IMG/VR virus record: IMGVR_UViG_3300017989_000350
Coordinates: 1 to 28,807 of that record
Strand: one strand, 5' to 3'
From: a virus
Length of the DNA: 28,807 nucleotides
Part shown: in pieces, positions 7,053 through 12,497 of the stretch
How positions within the stretch are numbered: the first letter of the stretch is position 1
How the letters are laid out: the number at the start of each line of letters is the position of its first letter
Made by a program: the position numbers and the translations under genes
The notes under the pieces: generated by a model
The model's input: the letters and a program-made list of their open reading frames with translations, nothing else
The model's database searches: none
Told to the model about the DNA's origin: nothing

Positions 7053-7559
7053 ATGATAGCCAAGCAAATCACATGGACGATCACGGGGACCTACGAGGAC
7101 GAGGAAACAAGCCTCAGCGAGACGATGACAATCGAGGCCGAGGACGAGAATGACGCCTGCACGTTTTTCCGCGCCGCCCATCCCGACCTCATGATCGACA
7201 CGATCAAAGCCGACCAGATCACCCCCAAGATGCAAGGGTGGAGCCGCCTGGCCAGCATCAACCTCCGACGGGTCATCGACACTCAGATCGAGATCGATCG
7301 CATGCAGCGCCTCAAGGCCGACGCCGAGATCGAGTTGGAGGACCACCTCTTCGCTATCGTCCGCGAGGCCATCGAGACCCTCCCCGAGGACTGGGAGGAC
7401 CATCTCAGCGACCTTTTCAGCTACTACAATATCGGCCAGATAGACTACGAACCCATCGTCGAGCAAGTCAAAGAGGAAGTCGCCCGCAAGGCCGAGAACG
7501 ATGCCAGAAAGCAGGCCCAGCACAGGCTCGCAGAAGAAACGTTCCACAGCACCCTTTAG
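7053..7559 (+). CDS. acidic protein of unknown function
   Basis: A 168-residue protein, MIAKQITWTITGTYEDEE. I chose the ATG at 7053 because AAGGAG (7041-7046) is well spaced from it. The in-frame ATG at 7020 lacks a ribosome site and lies almost at the predicted transcript start. The N-terminal 60 residues look like a small beta-alpha domain (WTITGTYEDEE, MTIEAEDENDACTFFRAAHPD). The rest is helical and strongly acidic (LKADAEIELEDHL, VEQVKEEVARKAENDARKQ). No family is recognised. It is the first gene of a three- to four-gene operon that follows the array. Confidence 0.65.
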   Translation: MIAKQITWTITGTYEDEETSLSETMTIEAEDENDACTFFRAAHPDLMIDTIKADQITPKMQGWSRLASINLRRVIDTQIEIDRMQRLKADAEIELEDHLFAIVREAIETLPEDWEDHLSDLFSYYNIGQIDYEPIVEQVKEEVARKAENDARKQAQHRLAEETFHSTL

Positions 7560-7565
7560 GAGGAT

Positions 7566-8027
7566 ATGATGACATTGGAAAAAGCACACAAACTCGCCGA
7601 CACCGTCCTGGCCTGCCTGGAGCTGCTCTTCGAGGATGCTGAGGCCGACGGATGCTCACGAACCTACCATAACGGCAGAGAGAACGGCTACGTCGTCAAT
7701 CTGCGCGAGTGGACTAGCTTCGAGGGCAAAATCATCGAGCTGGTCAAGATGAAACCGCTCGGCCGCACGGTCTTCTTCTCCGAGCACCGAATTTGGGACG
7801 GAATCATATGCTACCGCGACGAAGAAGGCCACACCGACGGGCTGACCGATCTCTCCTGCGAAAATACGATGAGCTTCGACCGCCACGAAGCCGCCAAGGC
7901 CGCCAAGGCGATCTTCGAGTGGCTCAAGGACGGAAAAGTCGACGAGCGGACCCCGCACCCCGACTACAAGACCTACAACGAGGAGGGTGAGCGCCCCACT
8001 CTCCAAATAAAAGAGGAAATCAAATGA
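7566..8027 (+). CDS. hypothetical protein
   Basis: A 153-residue protein starting MMTLEKAHKLADTVLACLELL after AGGAGG (7558-7563), six bases from the previous stop. It has a helical start, a central beta-rich part (GYVVNLREWTSF...GRTVFFSEHRIWDGIICYRDE) and a helical AAKAAKAIFEWLKDGKV near the end. It is acidic and probably cytoplasmic. No known family is recognised. Its stop overlaps the next start (ATGA), so the genes are translationally coupled. Confidence 0.65.
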   Translation: MMTLEKAHKLADTVLACLELLFEDAEADGCSRTYHNGRENGYVVNLREWTSFEGKIIELVKMKPLGRTVFFSEHRIWDGIICYRDEEGHTDGLTDLSCENTMSFDRHEAAKAAKAIFEWLKDGKVDERTPHPDYKTYNEEGERPTLQIKEEIK

Positions 8028-8200
8028 TAAACAAAATCGAAAAGCTCAAAGAAATCGCCGATGGCATCAACGACGCGGTCAATGCCGAAATATTACTAAC
8101 TGAAATCTGGACTGATATCGGCCCCTATCGCGATGGACAAATCAGCGATCAAACCCTCCAAAAACTCAACAAATGGATGGATTTCAACGACAGCGAATAA
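8024..8200 (+). CDS. small hypothetical protein
   Basis: A 58-residue protein starting MINKIEKLKEIADGINDAVNA. The start overlaps the previous stop by four bases (ATGA) and has GAGG (8013-8016) upstream. It is helical and acidic (EILLTEIWTDIGPY, QTLQKLNKWMDFNDSE), with no transmembrane segment or recognisable motif. The gene after it starts 11 bases downstream. Confidence 0.55.
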   Translation: MINKIEKLKEIADGINDAVNAEILLTEIWTDIGPYRDGQISDQTLQKLNKWMDFNDSE

Positions 8201-8211
8201 GGAGAAATCAA

Positions 8212-8685
8212 ATGGGCATATCAAATGAATTTTTTGTCGGAGTCTACCTTCTGGCAAAAGTAAAACCTGAAACATTCGTAGAGCGAAAAGGCAGCCGATT
8301 CTGCCCCAAAAACAAGAAGCATATAGTACGCCATGATGCAAAGTACTGCCCAACCTGTGGCACCCAGACATCTCGCAAAACTAGCAAGAAAATCCCCTAC
8401 CTGTATGAGCTTTTAGAGGGTCACGAACGAGAGGAAGATCTCGTAGAGCCATTCACAATGGACGACTTTTCAGACACGCATATGCTTATGATTGGAAACC
8501 TCGTAAGTAACAACCTCCCAACAGATATCGATTTCGATGACTACAAGCCCACAGAAATCACCCCCGAACTGATCGACCTGTACATCAAGAATTTCAAGGA
8601 AGTCTATGCAGAAGTCATCGAAGTCCTTCGCGAAAGAACTGAATCCATAGAGATCAAATTCGGAGCGTTAAGCTACTGGAGCTGA
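8212..8685 (+). CDS. hypothetical protein with a zinc-ribbon-like motif
   Basis: A 157-residue protein, MGISNEFFVGVYLLAKVKPE. The start at 8212 has AAGGAG (8199-8204) overlapping the previous stop; earlier in-frame starts lie inside the upstream gene. Residues near 28-50 read FCPKNKKHIVRHDAKYCPTC. This gives Cys, His, His and a CPTC pair that could bind one zinc ion. The remainder is acidic with a helical C-terminus (TPELIDLYIKNFKEVYAEVIEVLRE). No family is recognised. It is the last gene of the plus-strand island; the tRNA cluster faces it. Bases 8686-8785 show no gene and no clear terminator. Confidence 0.65.
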   Translation: MGISNEFFVGVYLLAKVKPETFVERKGSRFCPKNKKHIVRHDAKYCPTCGTQTSRKTSKKIPYLYELLEGHEREEDLVEPFTMDDFSDTHMLMIGNLVSNNLPTDIDFDDYKPTEITPELIDLYIKNFKEVYAEVIEVLRERTESIEIKFGALSYWS

Positions 8686-8785
8686 GGCGCAACCAGCAAC
8701 AGCGAGACGGCCTCCACATGCCCGCGCACCCTCGCGCGCGTATGCGTGACCCCATCAGGAACAACGAGGCACACAGGCGCTCCTG

Positions 8786-8857
8786 CTGGCCTGCTCGGAC
8801 TCGAACCGAGGACATCTGGTGTAGGAAACCAGCGCTCTTCCACTAAACTACAGGCCA
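8786..8857 (-). tRNA. tRNA-Arg(CCT)
   Basis: The acceptor TGGCCTG pairs with CAGGCCA. A 5-bp anticodon stem CTGGT/ACCAG holds loop TTCCTAC with anticodon CCT (codon AGG). The T arm is CTCGG-TTCGAGT-CCGAG and the discriminator is G. CCA is not encoded. It is the last tRNA of the cluster in the direction of transcription. Confidence 0.9.
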
Positions 8858-8858
8858 A

Positions 8859-8942
8859 TGGCCGAGGCGGAGGGAATCGAACCCCCGTTTCCAGCTCCTA
8901 GCTACGCTTACCTGGGTAGAAACCAGGCGCGGCTACGCCCCG
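8859..8942 (-). tRNA. atypical tRNA-Arg(TCT)-like gene with missing D arm
   Basis: The acceptor CGGGGCG pairs with CGCCTCG (one G-U), followed by G and an encoded CCA. The T arm GGGGG-TTCGATT-CCCTC is normal. An anticodon stem CCTGG/CCAGG holds TTTCTAC, anticodon TCT (codon AGA). Only 8 bases lie between the acceptor and anticodon stems, so no D arm can form. The variable region is 24 bases and can fold as AGCT-AGG-AGCT. It may be a decayed gene or a specialised tRNA. Confidence 0.55.
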
Positions 8943-8943
8943 C

Positions 8944-9018
8944 TGGTCCGAGAGGCAGGGATCGAACCTGCGACCTCCTGATCCCAAATCAGGCGTCCTA
9001 CCACTGGACTACTCTCGG
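8944..9018 (-). tRNA. tRNA-Pro(TGG)
   Basis: The acceptor CCGAGAG pairs with CTCTCGG, the discriminator is A and CCA is encoded. The anticodon stem CCTGA/TCAGG holds loop TTTGGGA, anticodon TGG (codon CCA). The T arm is GCAGG-TTCGATC-CCTGC. All arms are canonical. Confidence 0.9.
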
Positions 9019-9030
9019 ATATCGTTCAGA

Positions 9031-9102
9031 TAGGGGCAGAGGGATTTGAACCCCCAACTTCTGGCTTGTAGGGCCAGATTTCTTCCGTTGAATTATGCCC
9101 CT
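9031..9102 (-). tRNA. tRNA-Val(TAC)
   Basis: The acceptor AGGGGCA pairs with TGCCCCT and the discriminator is A. The anticodon stem CTGGC/GCCAG holds CCTACAA, anticodon TAC (codon GTA). The T arm is GGGGG-TTCAAAT-CCCTC. CCA is not encoded. Confidence 0.9.
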
Positions 9103-9103
9103 G

Positions 9104-9174
9104 TTGGCCGGGGAGGAATTGAACCTCCGTCAAGCTCTTATAAGGAGCCCGTTCTACCGTTGAACTACCAGCCA
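9104..9174 (-). tRNA. tRNA-Ile(TAT)
   Basis: The acceptor TGGCTGG pairs with CCGGCCA (one G-U) and the discriminator is A. The anticodon stem GGCTC/GAGCT holds CTTATAA, anticodon TAT (codon ATA, rare in many bacteria). The T arm is GGAGG-TTCAATT-CCTCC. Confidence 0.88.
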
Positions 9175-9175
9175 G

Positions 9176-9247
9176 TTGGGACGACAGGGATCGAACCTGC
9201 AACTTCCTCCGCGTCGAGGAGGCACTCTGCCGTTGAGCTACATCCCA
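9176..9247 (-). tRNA. tRNA with anticodon GAC by position (Val), unusual C33
   Basis: All arms pair: acceptor TGGGATG/CGTCCCA, D stem GCTC/GAGT, anticodon stem CCTCC/GGAGG, T arm GCAGG-TTCGATC-CCTGT, discriminator A. The anticodon loop reads TCGACGC, which puts GAC at positions 34-36 but C instead of the near-universal T at position 33. The identity is therefore uncertain. Confidence 0.75.
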
Positions 9248-9248
9248 G

Positions 9249-9320
9249 CACCTGGTGTAGGAATCGAACCCACATAAACACGGTCCGTAGCCGTGCGCTC
9301 ATCCATTAAGCCAACCAGGC
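9249..9320 (-). tRNA. tRNA-Arg(ACG)
   Basis: The acceptor GCCTGGT pairs with ACCAGGT (one G-U) and the discriminator is G. The anticodon stem CACGG/CCGTG holds CTACGGA, anticodon ACG (codons CGN through inosine). The T arm is GTGGG-TTCGATT-CCTAC. Confidence 0.88.
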
Positions 9321-9324
9321 ATGA

Positions 9325-9396
9325 CTGACCCGACAGGGCTCGAACCTGTGACCTCACCGTTCGGAGCGGTGCGCTCTTCCTCTGAGCTACGGATCA
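9325..9396 (-). tRNA. tRNA-Arg(CCG)
   Basis: The acceptor TGATCCG pairs with CGGGTCA (one G-U) and the discriminator is G. The anticodon stem CACCG/CGGTG holds CTCCGAA, anticodon CCG (codon CGG). The T arm is ACAGG-TTCGAGC-CCTGT. Confidence 0.9.
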
Positions 9397-9401
9397 TCTC
9401 G

Positions 9402-9474
9402 TGGAGCTGGTCGGGATCGAACCGACGACCTCCTGCTTGCAAGGCAGGTGCTCTCCCAATTGAGCTACAACCCC
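9402..9474 (-). tRNA. tRNA-Ala(TGC)
   Basis: The acceptor GGGGTTG pairs with CAGCTCC (two G-U) and the discriminator is A. The anticodon stem CCTGC/GCAGG holds CTTGCAA, anticodon TGC (codon GCA). The T arm is GTCGG-TTCGATC-CCGAC. Confidence 0.9.
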
Positions 9475-9480
9475 AAAATG

Positions 9481-9554
9481 AAGAGGCGACGGGATTTGAA
9501 CCCGCTATCCCGAGGATCAAAACCTCGTGGCTTATCCAGCTTGCCTACGCCTCT
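9481..9554 (-). tRNA. tRNA-Gln(TTG)
   Basis: The acceptor AGAGGCG pairs with CGCCTCT. The anticodon stem CGAGG/CCTCG holds TTTTGAT, anticodon TTG (codon CAA). The T arm is GCGGG-TTCAAAT-CCCGT. The discriminator is T, unusual for Gln. CCA is not encoded. Confidence 0.88.
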
Positions 9555-9556
9555 TG

Positions 9557-9627
9557 AGCCTTCAGACGGATTCGAACCGACGTTCTCGGATTGGCAACCC
9601 GATGCACTACCACTATGCTATGAAGGC
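9557..9627 (-). tRNA. tRNA-Gly(GCC)
   Basis: The acceptor GCCTTCA pairs with TGAAGGC and the discriminator is T, as expected for bacterial Gly. The anticodon stem TCGGG/TCCGA holds TTGCCAA, anticodon GCC (codon GGC). The T arm GTCGG-TTCGAAT-CCGTC has one T-T mismatch. Confidence 0.88.
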
Positions 9628-9631
9628 TGAA

Positions 9632-9712
9632 AGGACCGACTGGGATTCGAACCCAGGAAGCTTTCGCAGAAGATTAAAAGTCTTCTCCCTTTGACCACTA
9701 GGGTATCGGTCC
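9632..9712 (-). tRNA. tRNA-Lys(TTT) with an extended variable arm
   Basis: The acceptor GGACCGA pairs with TCGGTCC. The D arm stem is CCC/GGG. The anticodon stem GAAGA/TCTTC holds CTTTTAA, anticodon TTT (codon AAA). The T arm is CTGGG-TTCGAAT-CCCAG. The variable region is 12 bases with a small GC-GAAA-GC hairpin, a class II feature normally seen in Ser, Leu and Tyr tRNAs. The discriminator is T. Confidence 0.8.
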
Positions 9713-9715
9713 ATG

Positions 9716-9788
<73 letters not shown>

Positions 9789-9793
9789 CTGAG

Positions 9794-9865
9794 AGCCCCT
9801 ACTCGGTACTGCCCCGAGTTCTTCGGCTTGGAAGGCCGACACATCGCTTTTTATGCTTCAGGGGC
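9794..9865 (-). tRNA. elbow-deficient tRNA-Gly(TCC)-like gene
   Basis: The acceptor GCCCCTG pairs with TAGGGGC (one G-U) and the discriminator T fits Gly. The anticodon stem TCGGC/GCCGA holds a canonical CTTCCAA loop, anticodon TCC (codon GGA). A T-arm stem CTCGG/CCGAG is intact but its loop is GGCAGTA instead of TTC-type. The D stem GCAT/ATGT encloses AAAAAGCG without the GG pair. Both partners of the D-loop/T-loop contact are therefore lost while every stem is kept. Standard tRNA finders may miss it. Confidence 0.65.
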
Positions 9866-9868
9866 GTG

Positions 9869-9940
9869 TGACCCGACCGAGGCTCGAACTCGGACTCTCC
9901 AGATTGAAAGTCTGGCGGCTTACCATTTGCCTACCGGGCC
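9869..9940 (-). tRNA. tRNA-Glu(TTC)
   Basis: The acceptor GGCCCGG pairs with TCGGGTC (two G-U) and the discriminator is A. The anticodon stem CCAGA/TCTGG holds CTTTCAA, anticodon TTC (codon GAA). The T arm is CCGAG-TTCGAGC-CTCGG. Confidence 0.9.
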
Positions 9941-10237
9941 AATGACGGAGACGACTTCTCTGGTTTTCTACTGCTGATTACTGAAAGGAAGGAGTCCGCT
10001 GAGGAGCCGTCCCCGAATCTCGAAATGGGGAATTTAGATTGTCAAAGATCGCAGTCGAACACAGTGGCTTTTGCCCCTGGGACGCCCGTTTTTTCTTTGC
10101 AATCTGTTTCAGACGTCCCATGGTCTTATGGCCTTCCCGCTTCCACGACTGGGCGAGGCTCGGCCTGCCTACCGCCAGCGGGTTGGCGCTTTGTCGTGGC
10201 TATTGTTCTTGCCGCTGCCATGTTCGTCTCTCCTCAG
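9941..10237 (-). other. gene-free stretch in the tRNA cluster with inverted repeats; possible structured RNA
   Basis: No convincing protein gene or tRNA is seen in these 297 bases. On the minus strand it would be transcribed between tRNA-Asp and tRNA-Glu. It contains CGCCA/TGGCG (10073-10077 with 10084-10088), GGC-AGGC/GCCT-GCC (10052 region pattern at 10152-10169), TGGGACG/CGTCCCA (10078-10084 with 10114-10120) and a CCCC/GGGG hairpin near 10011-10030. A second TTGACA-like site lies at 10045-10040 without a good -10. A structured RNA is possible but no known class is recognised. Confidence 0.3.
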
Positions 10238-10313
10238 CGAGGTGTACGGGATTTGAACCCGTGAAACCCTGATCGACAGTCAGGTGCGATAGTCCAGACT
10301 ACGCGAACACCCC
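10238..10313 (-). tRNA. tRNA-Asp(GTC)
   Basis: The acceptor GGGGTGT pairs with ACACCTC (one G-U) and the discriminator is G, as expected for Asp. The anticodon stem CCTGA/TCAGG holds CTGTCGA, anticodon GTC (codon GAC). The T arm is ACGGG-TTCAAAT-CCCGT. It is the first tRNA after the cluster promoter. Confidence 0.9.
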
Positions 10314-10327
10314 GAATGTCTCCATCC

Positions 10328-10356
10328 AATATGGTCGCTCATCCTCAGATTGTCAA
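10328..10356 (-). promoter_or_regulatory. tRNA cluster promoter
   Basis: On the minus strand TTGACA (10356-10351) is followed by 17 bases and CATATT (10333-10328; 4 of 6 to TATAAT). Predicted transcription starts near 10321, eight bases before the tRNA-Asp 5' end. It lies immediately downstream of the palindrome at 10367-10380. Confidence 0.55.
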
Positions 10357-10366
10357 ATGGTTTCTG

Positions 10367-10380
10367 CGAACTGGAGTTCG
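10367..10380. repeat. intercistronic palindrome, copy 2 (CGAACT-2-AGTTCG)
   Basis: Same core as the copies at 1967, 20085 and 28047. Here it begins 4 bases after the stop of the last small virion gene and precedes the tRNA promoter. No U-run follows. Confidence 0.6.
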
Positions 10381-10384
10381 TGAT

Positions 10385-10693
10385 CTAGTAGCAGCGACAG
10401 GTGGTCGCAGTGCAATTGCAAGCCGACGTCGTCGTGCCGTAACGAATGCCGTACCCACCCGCCCAGCTGGCGCCGCAGGTCGTGGACGTGTCGGTCATAC
10501 GCCTGGACTCGGGCGGTTTCGGAGGTTCAATCGGCGGGAGTCTCTTCGCCCCGTATGGCTTCGGCCTCGCCGCGATCTTCGCTCGAACATTCTGCCTCGT
10601 TCTGCGACAAGAAACTGTCGCCCTCTTCAGCGGTGTCTGATCCCGAGACTGTACGTTGTGGAGATCATCCAGGACTTTGTAACGAGGCCGCAT
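10385..10693 (-). CDS. small Cys/Thr-rich hypothetical protein
   Basis: A 102-residue protein whose ATG follows the previous stop directly. The first 65 residues are basic and Pro-rich (AKIAARPKPYGAKRLPPIEP). The last 35 are Thr/Cys/Gly-rich (TDTSTTCGASWAGGYGIRYG, then ACNCTATTCRCY) with four cysteines. An internal Met before this segment could start a shorter product. No family is recognised. It is the last gene of the packed minus-strand block; a conserved palindrome and the tRNA promoter follow. Confidence 0.45.
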   Translation of the reverse strand: MRPRYKVLDDLHNVQSRDQTPLKRATVSCRRTRQNVRAKIAARPKPYGAKRLPPIEPPKPPESRRMTDTSTTCGASWAGGYGIRYGTTTSACNCTATTCRCY

Positions 10694-11056
10694 CTACCGA
10701 AGTTTCTTCTTGATCCACGCGATAGCATCAAGAACATCACTATCCCCTACATGCACAACCCCGCTCGATCGCGTGTTGAACCGCTCCTGGGCATCTGGAG
10801 CGCCGCCACGCTTGTTGACATCCTTCCAGTACCGCACATCGATCCCAGCGCCACTGACTCGTATCTCGGCCGCACGGAACCCCTTCTGCGCGTTGACAAC
10901 CTCATCGTCCTTCCACGCCTGGACGTTGTAGTCCTTGGACAGGACTTTTTTCAGTTCCTTGGCAATCGCCTTCAGATTCGGCTTCGCATTGGCGTCGACG
11001 AACTTGTGTTCGATCGCCTCCAGAAATTCGCCCAGTTTTGCAGTAAGAATTTTCAT
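10694..11056 (-). CDS. putative internal virion protein with CTS-like N-terminus
   Basis: A 120-residue protein, MKILTAKLGEFLEAIEHKFV. The first 16 residues resemble the amphipathic, Glu-ending tag shared by most genes of this block. The remainder looks like a compact alpha/beta domain (NLKAIAKELKKVLSKDYNVQ, AAEIRVSGAGIDVRYW, ending DAIAWIKKKLR). No known family is recognised. It lies three bases from its neighbours on each side, so it belongs to one long co-transcribed unit. Packaging in the head is inferred from the tag only. Confidence 0.6.
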   Translation of the reverse strand: MKILTAKLGEFLEAIEHKFVDANAKPNLKAIAKELKKVLSKDYNVQAWKDDEVVNAQKGFRAAEIRVSGAGIDVRYWKDVNKRGGAPDAQERFNTRSSGVVHVGDSDVLDAIAWIKKKLR

Positions 11057-11059
11057 CGA

Positions 11060-11284
11060 CTAATCCCAATCATAGCGTGCATTGAGCTGCTTCCCGAATT
11101 CATCAAAGCTTTTCATGAGCTTCTTGAACGCACCATGCAACTTGGAATCGCCGTCAAAAACATTGCTTTTTAGCGCTCCCTCAATCCCATATATTCCGTC
11201 CGAAGCGCTATAGTATGATTCCCTCATGTCCTGTCCATCAACCGACTTCTTTGCAGCAGATTTCCTCTCGATCAATTCTCGCAT
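11060..11284 (-). CDS. small putative internal virion protein (CTS-like N-terminus)
   Basis: A 74-residue protein starting MRELIERKSAAKKSVDGQDM, with AAGGAGG well placed before the ATG. The opening MRELIE is the shared tag of this block. The rest is helical (LHGAFKKLMKSFDEFGKQLN) with no recognised family. The stop is three bases from the next gene. Confidence 0.6.
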   Translation of the reverse strand: MRELIERKSAAKKSVDGQDMRESYYSASDGIYGIEGALKSNVFDGDSKLHGAFKKLMKSFDEFGKQLNARYDWD

Positions 11285-11296
11285 CTTACCCTCCTT

Positions 11297-11536
11297 CTAT
11301 CGAATCGTCCCATCCTCGATATTCTGCAAAACAGCACGCCGACGCTGACGAAACAGATCACTGCTGGCCTTCACTATGGCCTTGAAGAACGACTCGGCCT
11401 CGTCCTCATCCCTCCTGCCGTCAGAAGTGAACCACTTGATGATCCCTTTTTTGTGCTTCTGGAGAATCTTGTTGTCGTCGGCCATCTTCTTCCGAATATT
11501 CCGAAGATCCAACCTCTGCTCGATCAGCTTTTTCAT
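11297..11536 (-). CDS. small basic putative internal virion protein (CTS-like N-terminus)
   Basis: A 79-residue protein, MKKLIEQRLDLRNIRKKMAD. It carries the MKKLIE tag followed by a basic helical body (ILQKHKKGIIKWFTSDGRRD, ASSDLFRQRRRAVLQNIEDG). Its start overlaps the stop of the thermonuclease gene (ATGA), indicating coupled translation. The basic charge would suit a DNA-associated core protein; this is inference. Confidence 0.6.
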   Translation of the reverse strand: MKKLIEQRLDLRNIRKKMADDNKILQKHKKGIIKWFTSDGRRDEDEAESFFKAIVKASSDLFRQRRRAVLQNIEDGTIR

Positions 11537-11892
11537 CCCTTGTACTCCTCTGCGAGACCCTCTTTCAGGAGCCGATCGCTCAAGTTGATCATTTCGCCTT
11601 CACGGATGACCACGATCTCACCGATATATCGGCCGAATTTCCCCTTGTCCTTTTGAGTAGTCACAAGCACCTGTGAAATGCCATGAAGGAAATCCTCCAC
11701 AAATGCCTTCGCCTTGATACCCTCGGGACGCTCCTCACCGCGAACTTCAGGAGTATCAATTCGGGCAAGACGGACACGCTGTCGAGTATGAACACCAAAT
11801 CCGCAGTCGATCATCAGATCAAGAGTATCCCCATCGACAACTCGTAGAACCTTCGCAGGAAATGGCCTGGGCTCCCATTTGATAGCACCCAT
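11533..11892 (-). CDS. thermonuclease (SNase-like, staphylococcal nuclease fold)
   Basis: A 119-residue protein covering one OB-fold SNase domain (PF00565 type). The active-site set is complete by comparison with staphylococcal nuclease: VVDGDT (D20, D22), R41-LARIDTPE (D46, T47, E49) and KFGRY (R88). The LLKEGLAEEY end is also typical. The enzyme is a calcium-dependent sugar-nonspecific nuclease cutting DNA or RNA. No signal peptide and no CTS-like tag are present, so it probably acts in the infected cell rather than in the virion or medium. It overlaps the next small gene by four bases. Possible roles are host DNA degradation or nucleotide scavenging. Confidence 0.85.
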   Translation of the reverse strand: MGAIKWEPRPFPAKVLRVVDGDTLDLMIDCGFGVHTRQRVRLARIDTPEVRGEERPEGIKAKAFVEDFLHGISQVLVTTQKDKGKFGRYIGEIVVIREGEMINLSDRLLKEGLAEEYKG

Positions 11893-11900
11893 ATTGCCTC

Positions 11901-12482
11901 CTACACGCTGGCGACAGCCTGTCGCGTCTCCTTCTTCGCCTGACCACTGAGCGCCCCACTCAGCGACGCATCAGCCTGAACCAGCGCCAAGATCAGCGCA
12001 TTCTTCACGCCCATCCGTATGGAATCCTCCAAACCTGCACGCTTGGCAATATACTTCTCGTTGGCCTTGAGCAACTTTTGAAATTGGGGCGCCTCCCACA
12101 TCGCTTTGACCATGCGATTGATCAGCGACTCGCCGATCGCCTCGGCCAAAGCCTCCGCGTCGCCCTTTTCTTCCACAGAGCCGTCGCTCTCGGATTCCTT
12201 GCTCTCATCCTTCCCCATCGCAGCCAGCTTCTTTTTCGCATCTTCCAAGCGGGCCTTATCCTCCGCACTAAGATTCTTTCCCGCGCGATTGATGTAGAAG
12301 TTGAGACGCTCCATGGCCTGGGCCTGATCCTTGGACTCCTTCATCAAACCTGATGCAATCTTGCCCGCATCCTGCTTGAAAAATCCCTCGGGCGGACTCC
12401 ACTTGGTTTTCACCTTGGCGCTCCACTTTTCCTCGTCCATCACCGTCTCGATGCTTTCCATCAGATCATTGATTCTGCTCAT
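11901..12482 (-). CDS. putative internal virion protein, Lys/Glu/Ala-rich helical
   Basis: A 193-residue protein, MSRINDLMESIETVMDEEKW. The start resembles the CTS-like tag in looser form (NDLMESIE). The middle is charged coiled-coil-like (LSAEDKARLEDAKKKLAAMG) with an acidic linker (DESKESESDGSVEEKGDAE). The C-terminal half is a helical domain (ESLINRMVKAMWEAPQFQKL, MGVKNALILALVQADASLSG). An ATG just after AGGGTAGGACG serves as start. No family is recognised; composition resembles scaffold or core proteins. Confidence 0.55.
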   Translation of the reverse strand: MSRINDLMESIETVMDEEKWSAKVKTKWSPPEGFFKQDAGKIASGLMKESKDQAQAMERLNFYINRAGKNLSAEDKARLEDAKKKLAAMGKDESKESESDGSVEEKGDAEALAEAIGESLINRMVKAMWEAPQFQKLLKANEKYIAKRAGLEDSIRMGVKNALILALVQADASLSGALSGQAKKETRQAVASV

Positions 12483-12497
12483 CGTCCTACCCTTTCA

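Noticed and set aside
6567-7589. 340-codon minus-strand frame
   Set aside because: It is opposite the 7053-7559 gene and the right end of the array, with no ribosome site; the plus-strand gene has a promoter and Shine-Dalgarno.
10040-10060. Isolated box B-like GATCGCAGTC in the tRNA cluster
   Set aside because: A single match of about ten bases without a partner box or period is expected by chance in this sequence length at the observed degeneracy.
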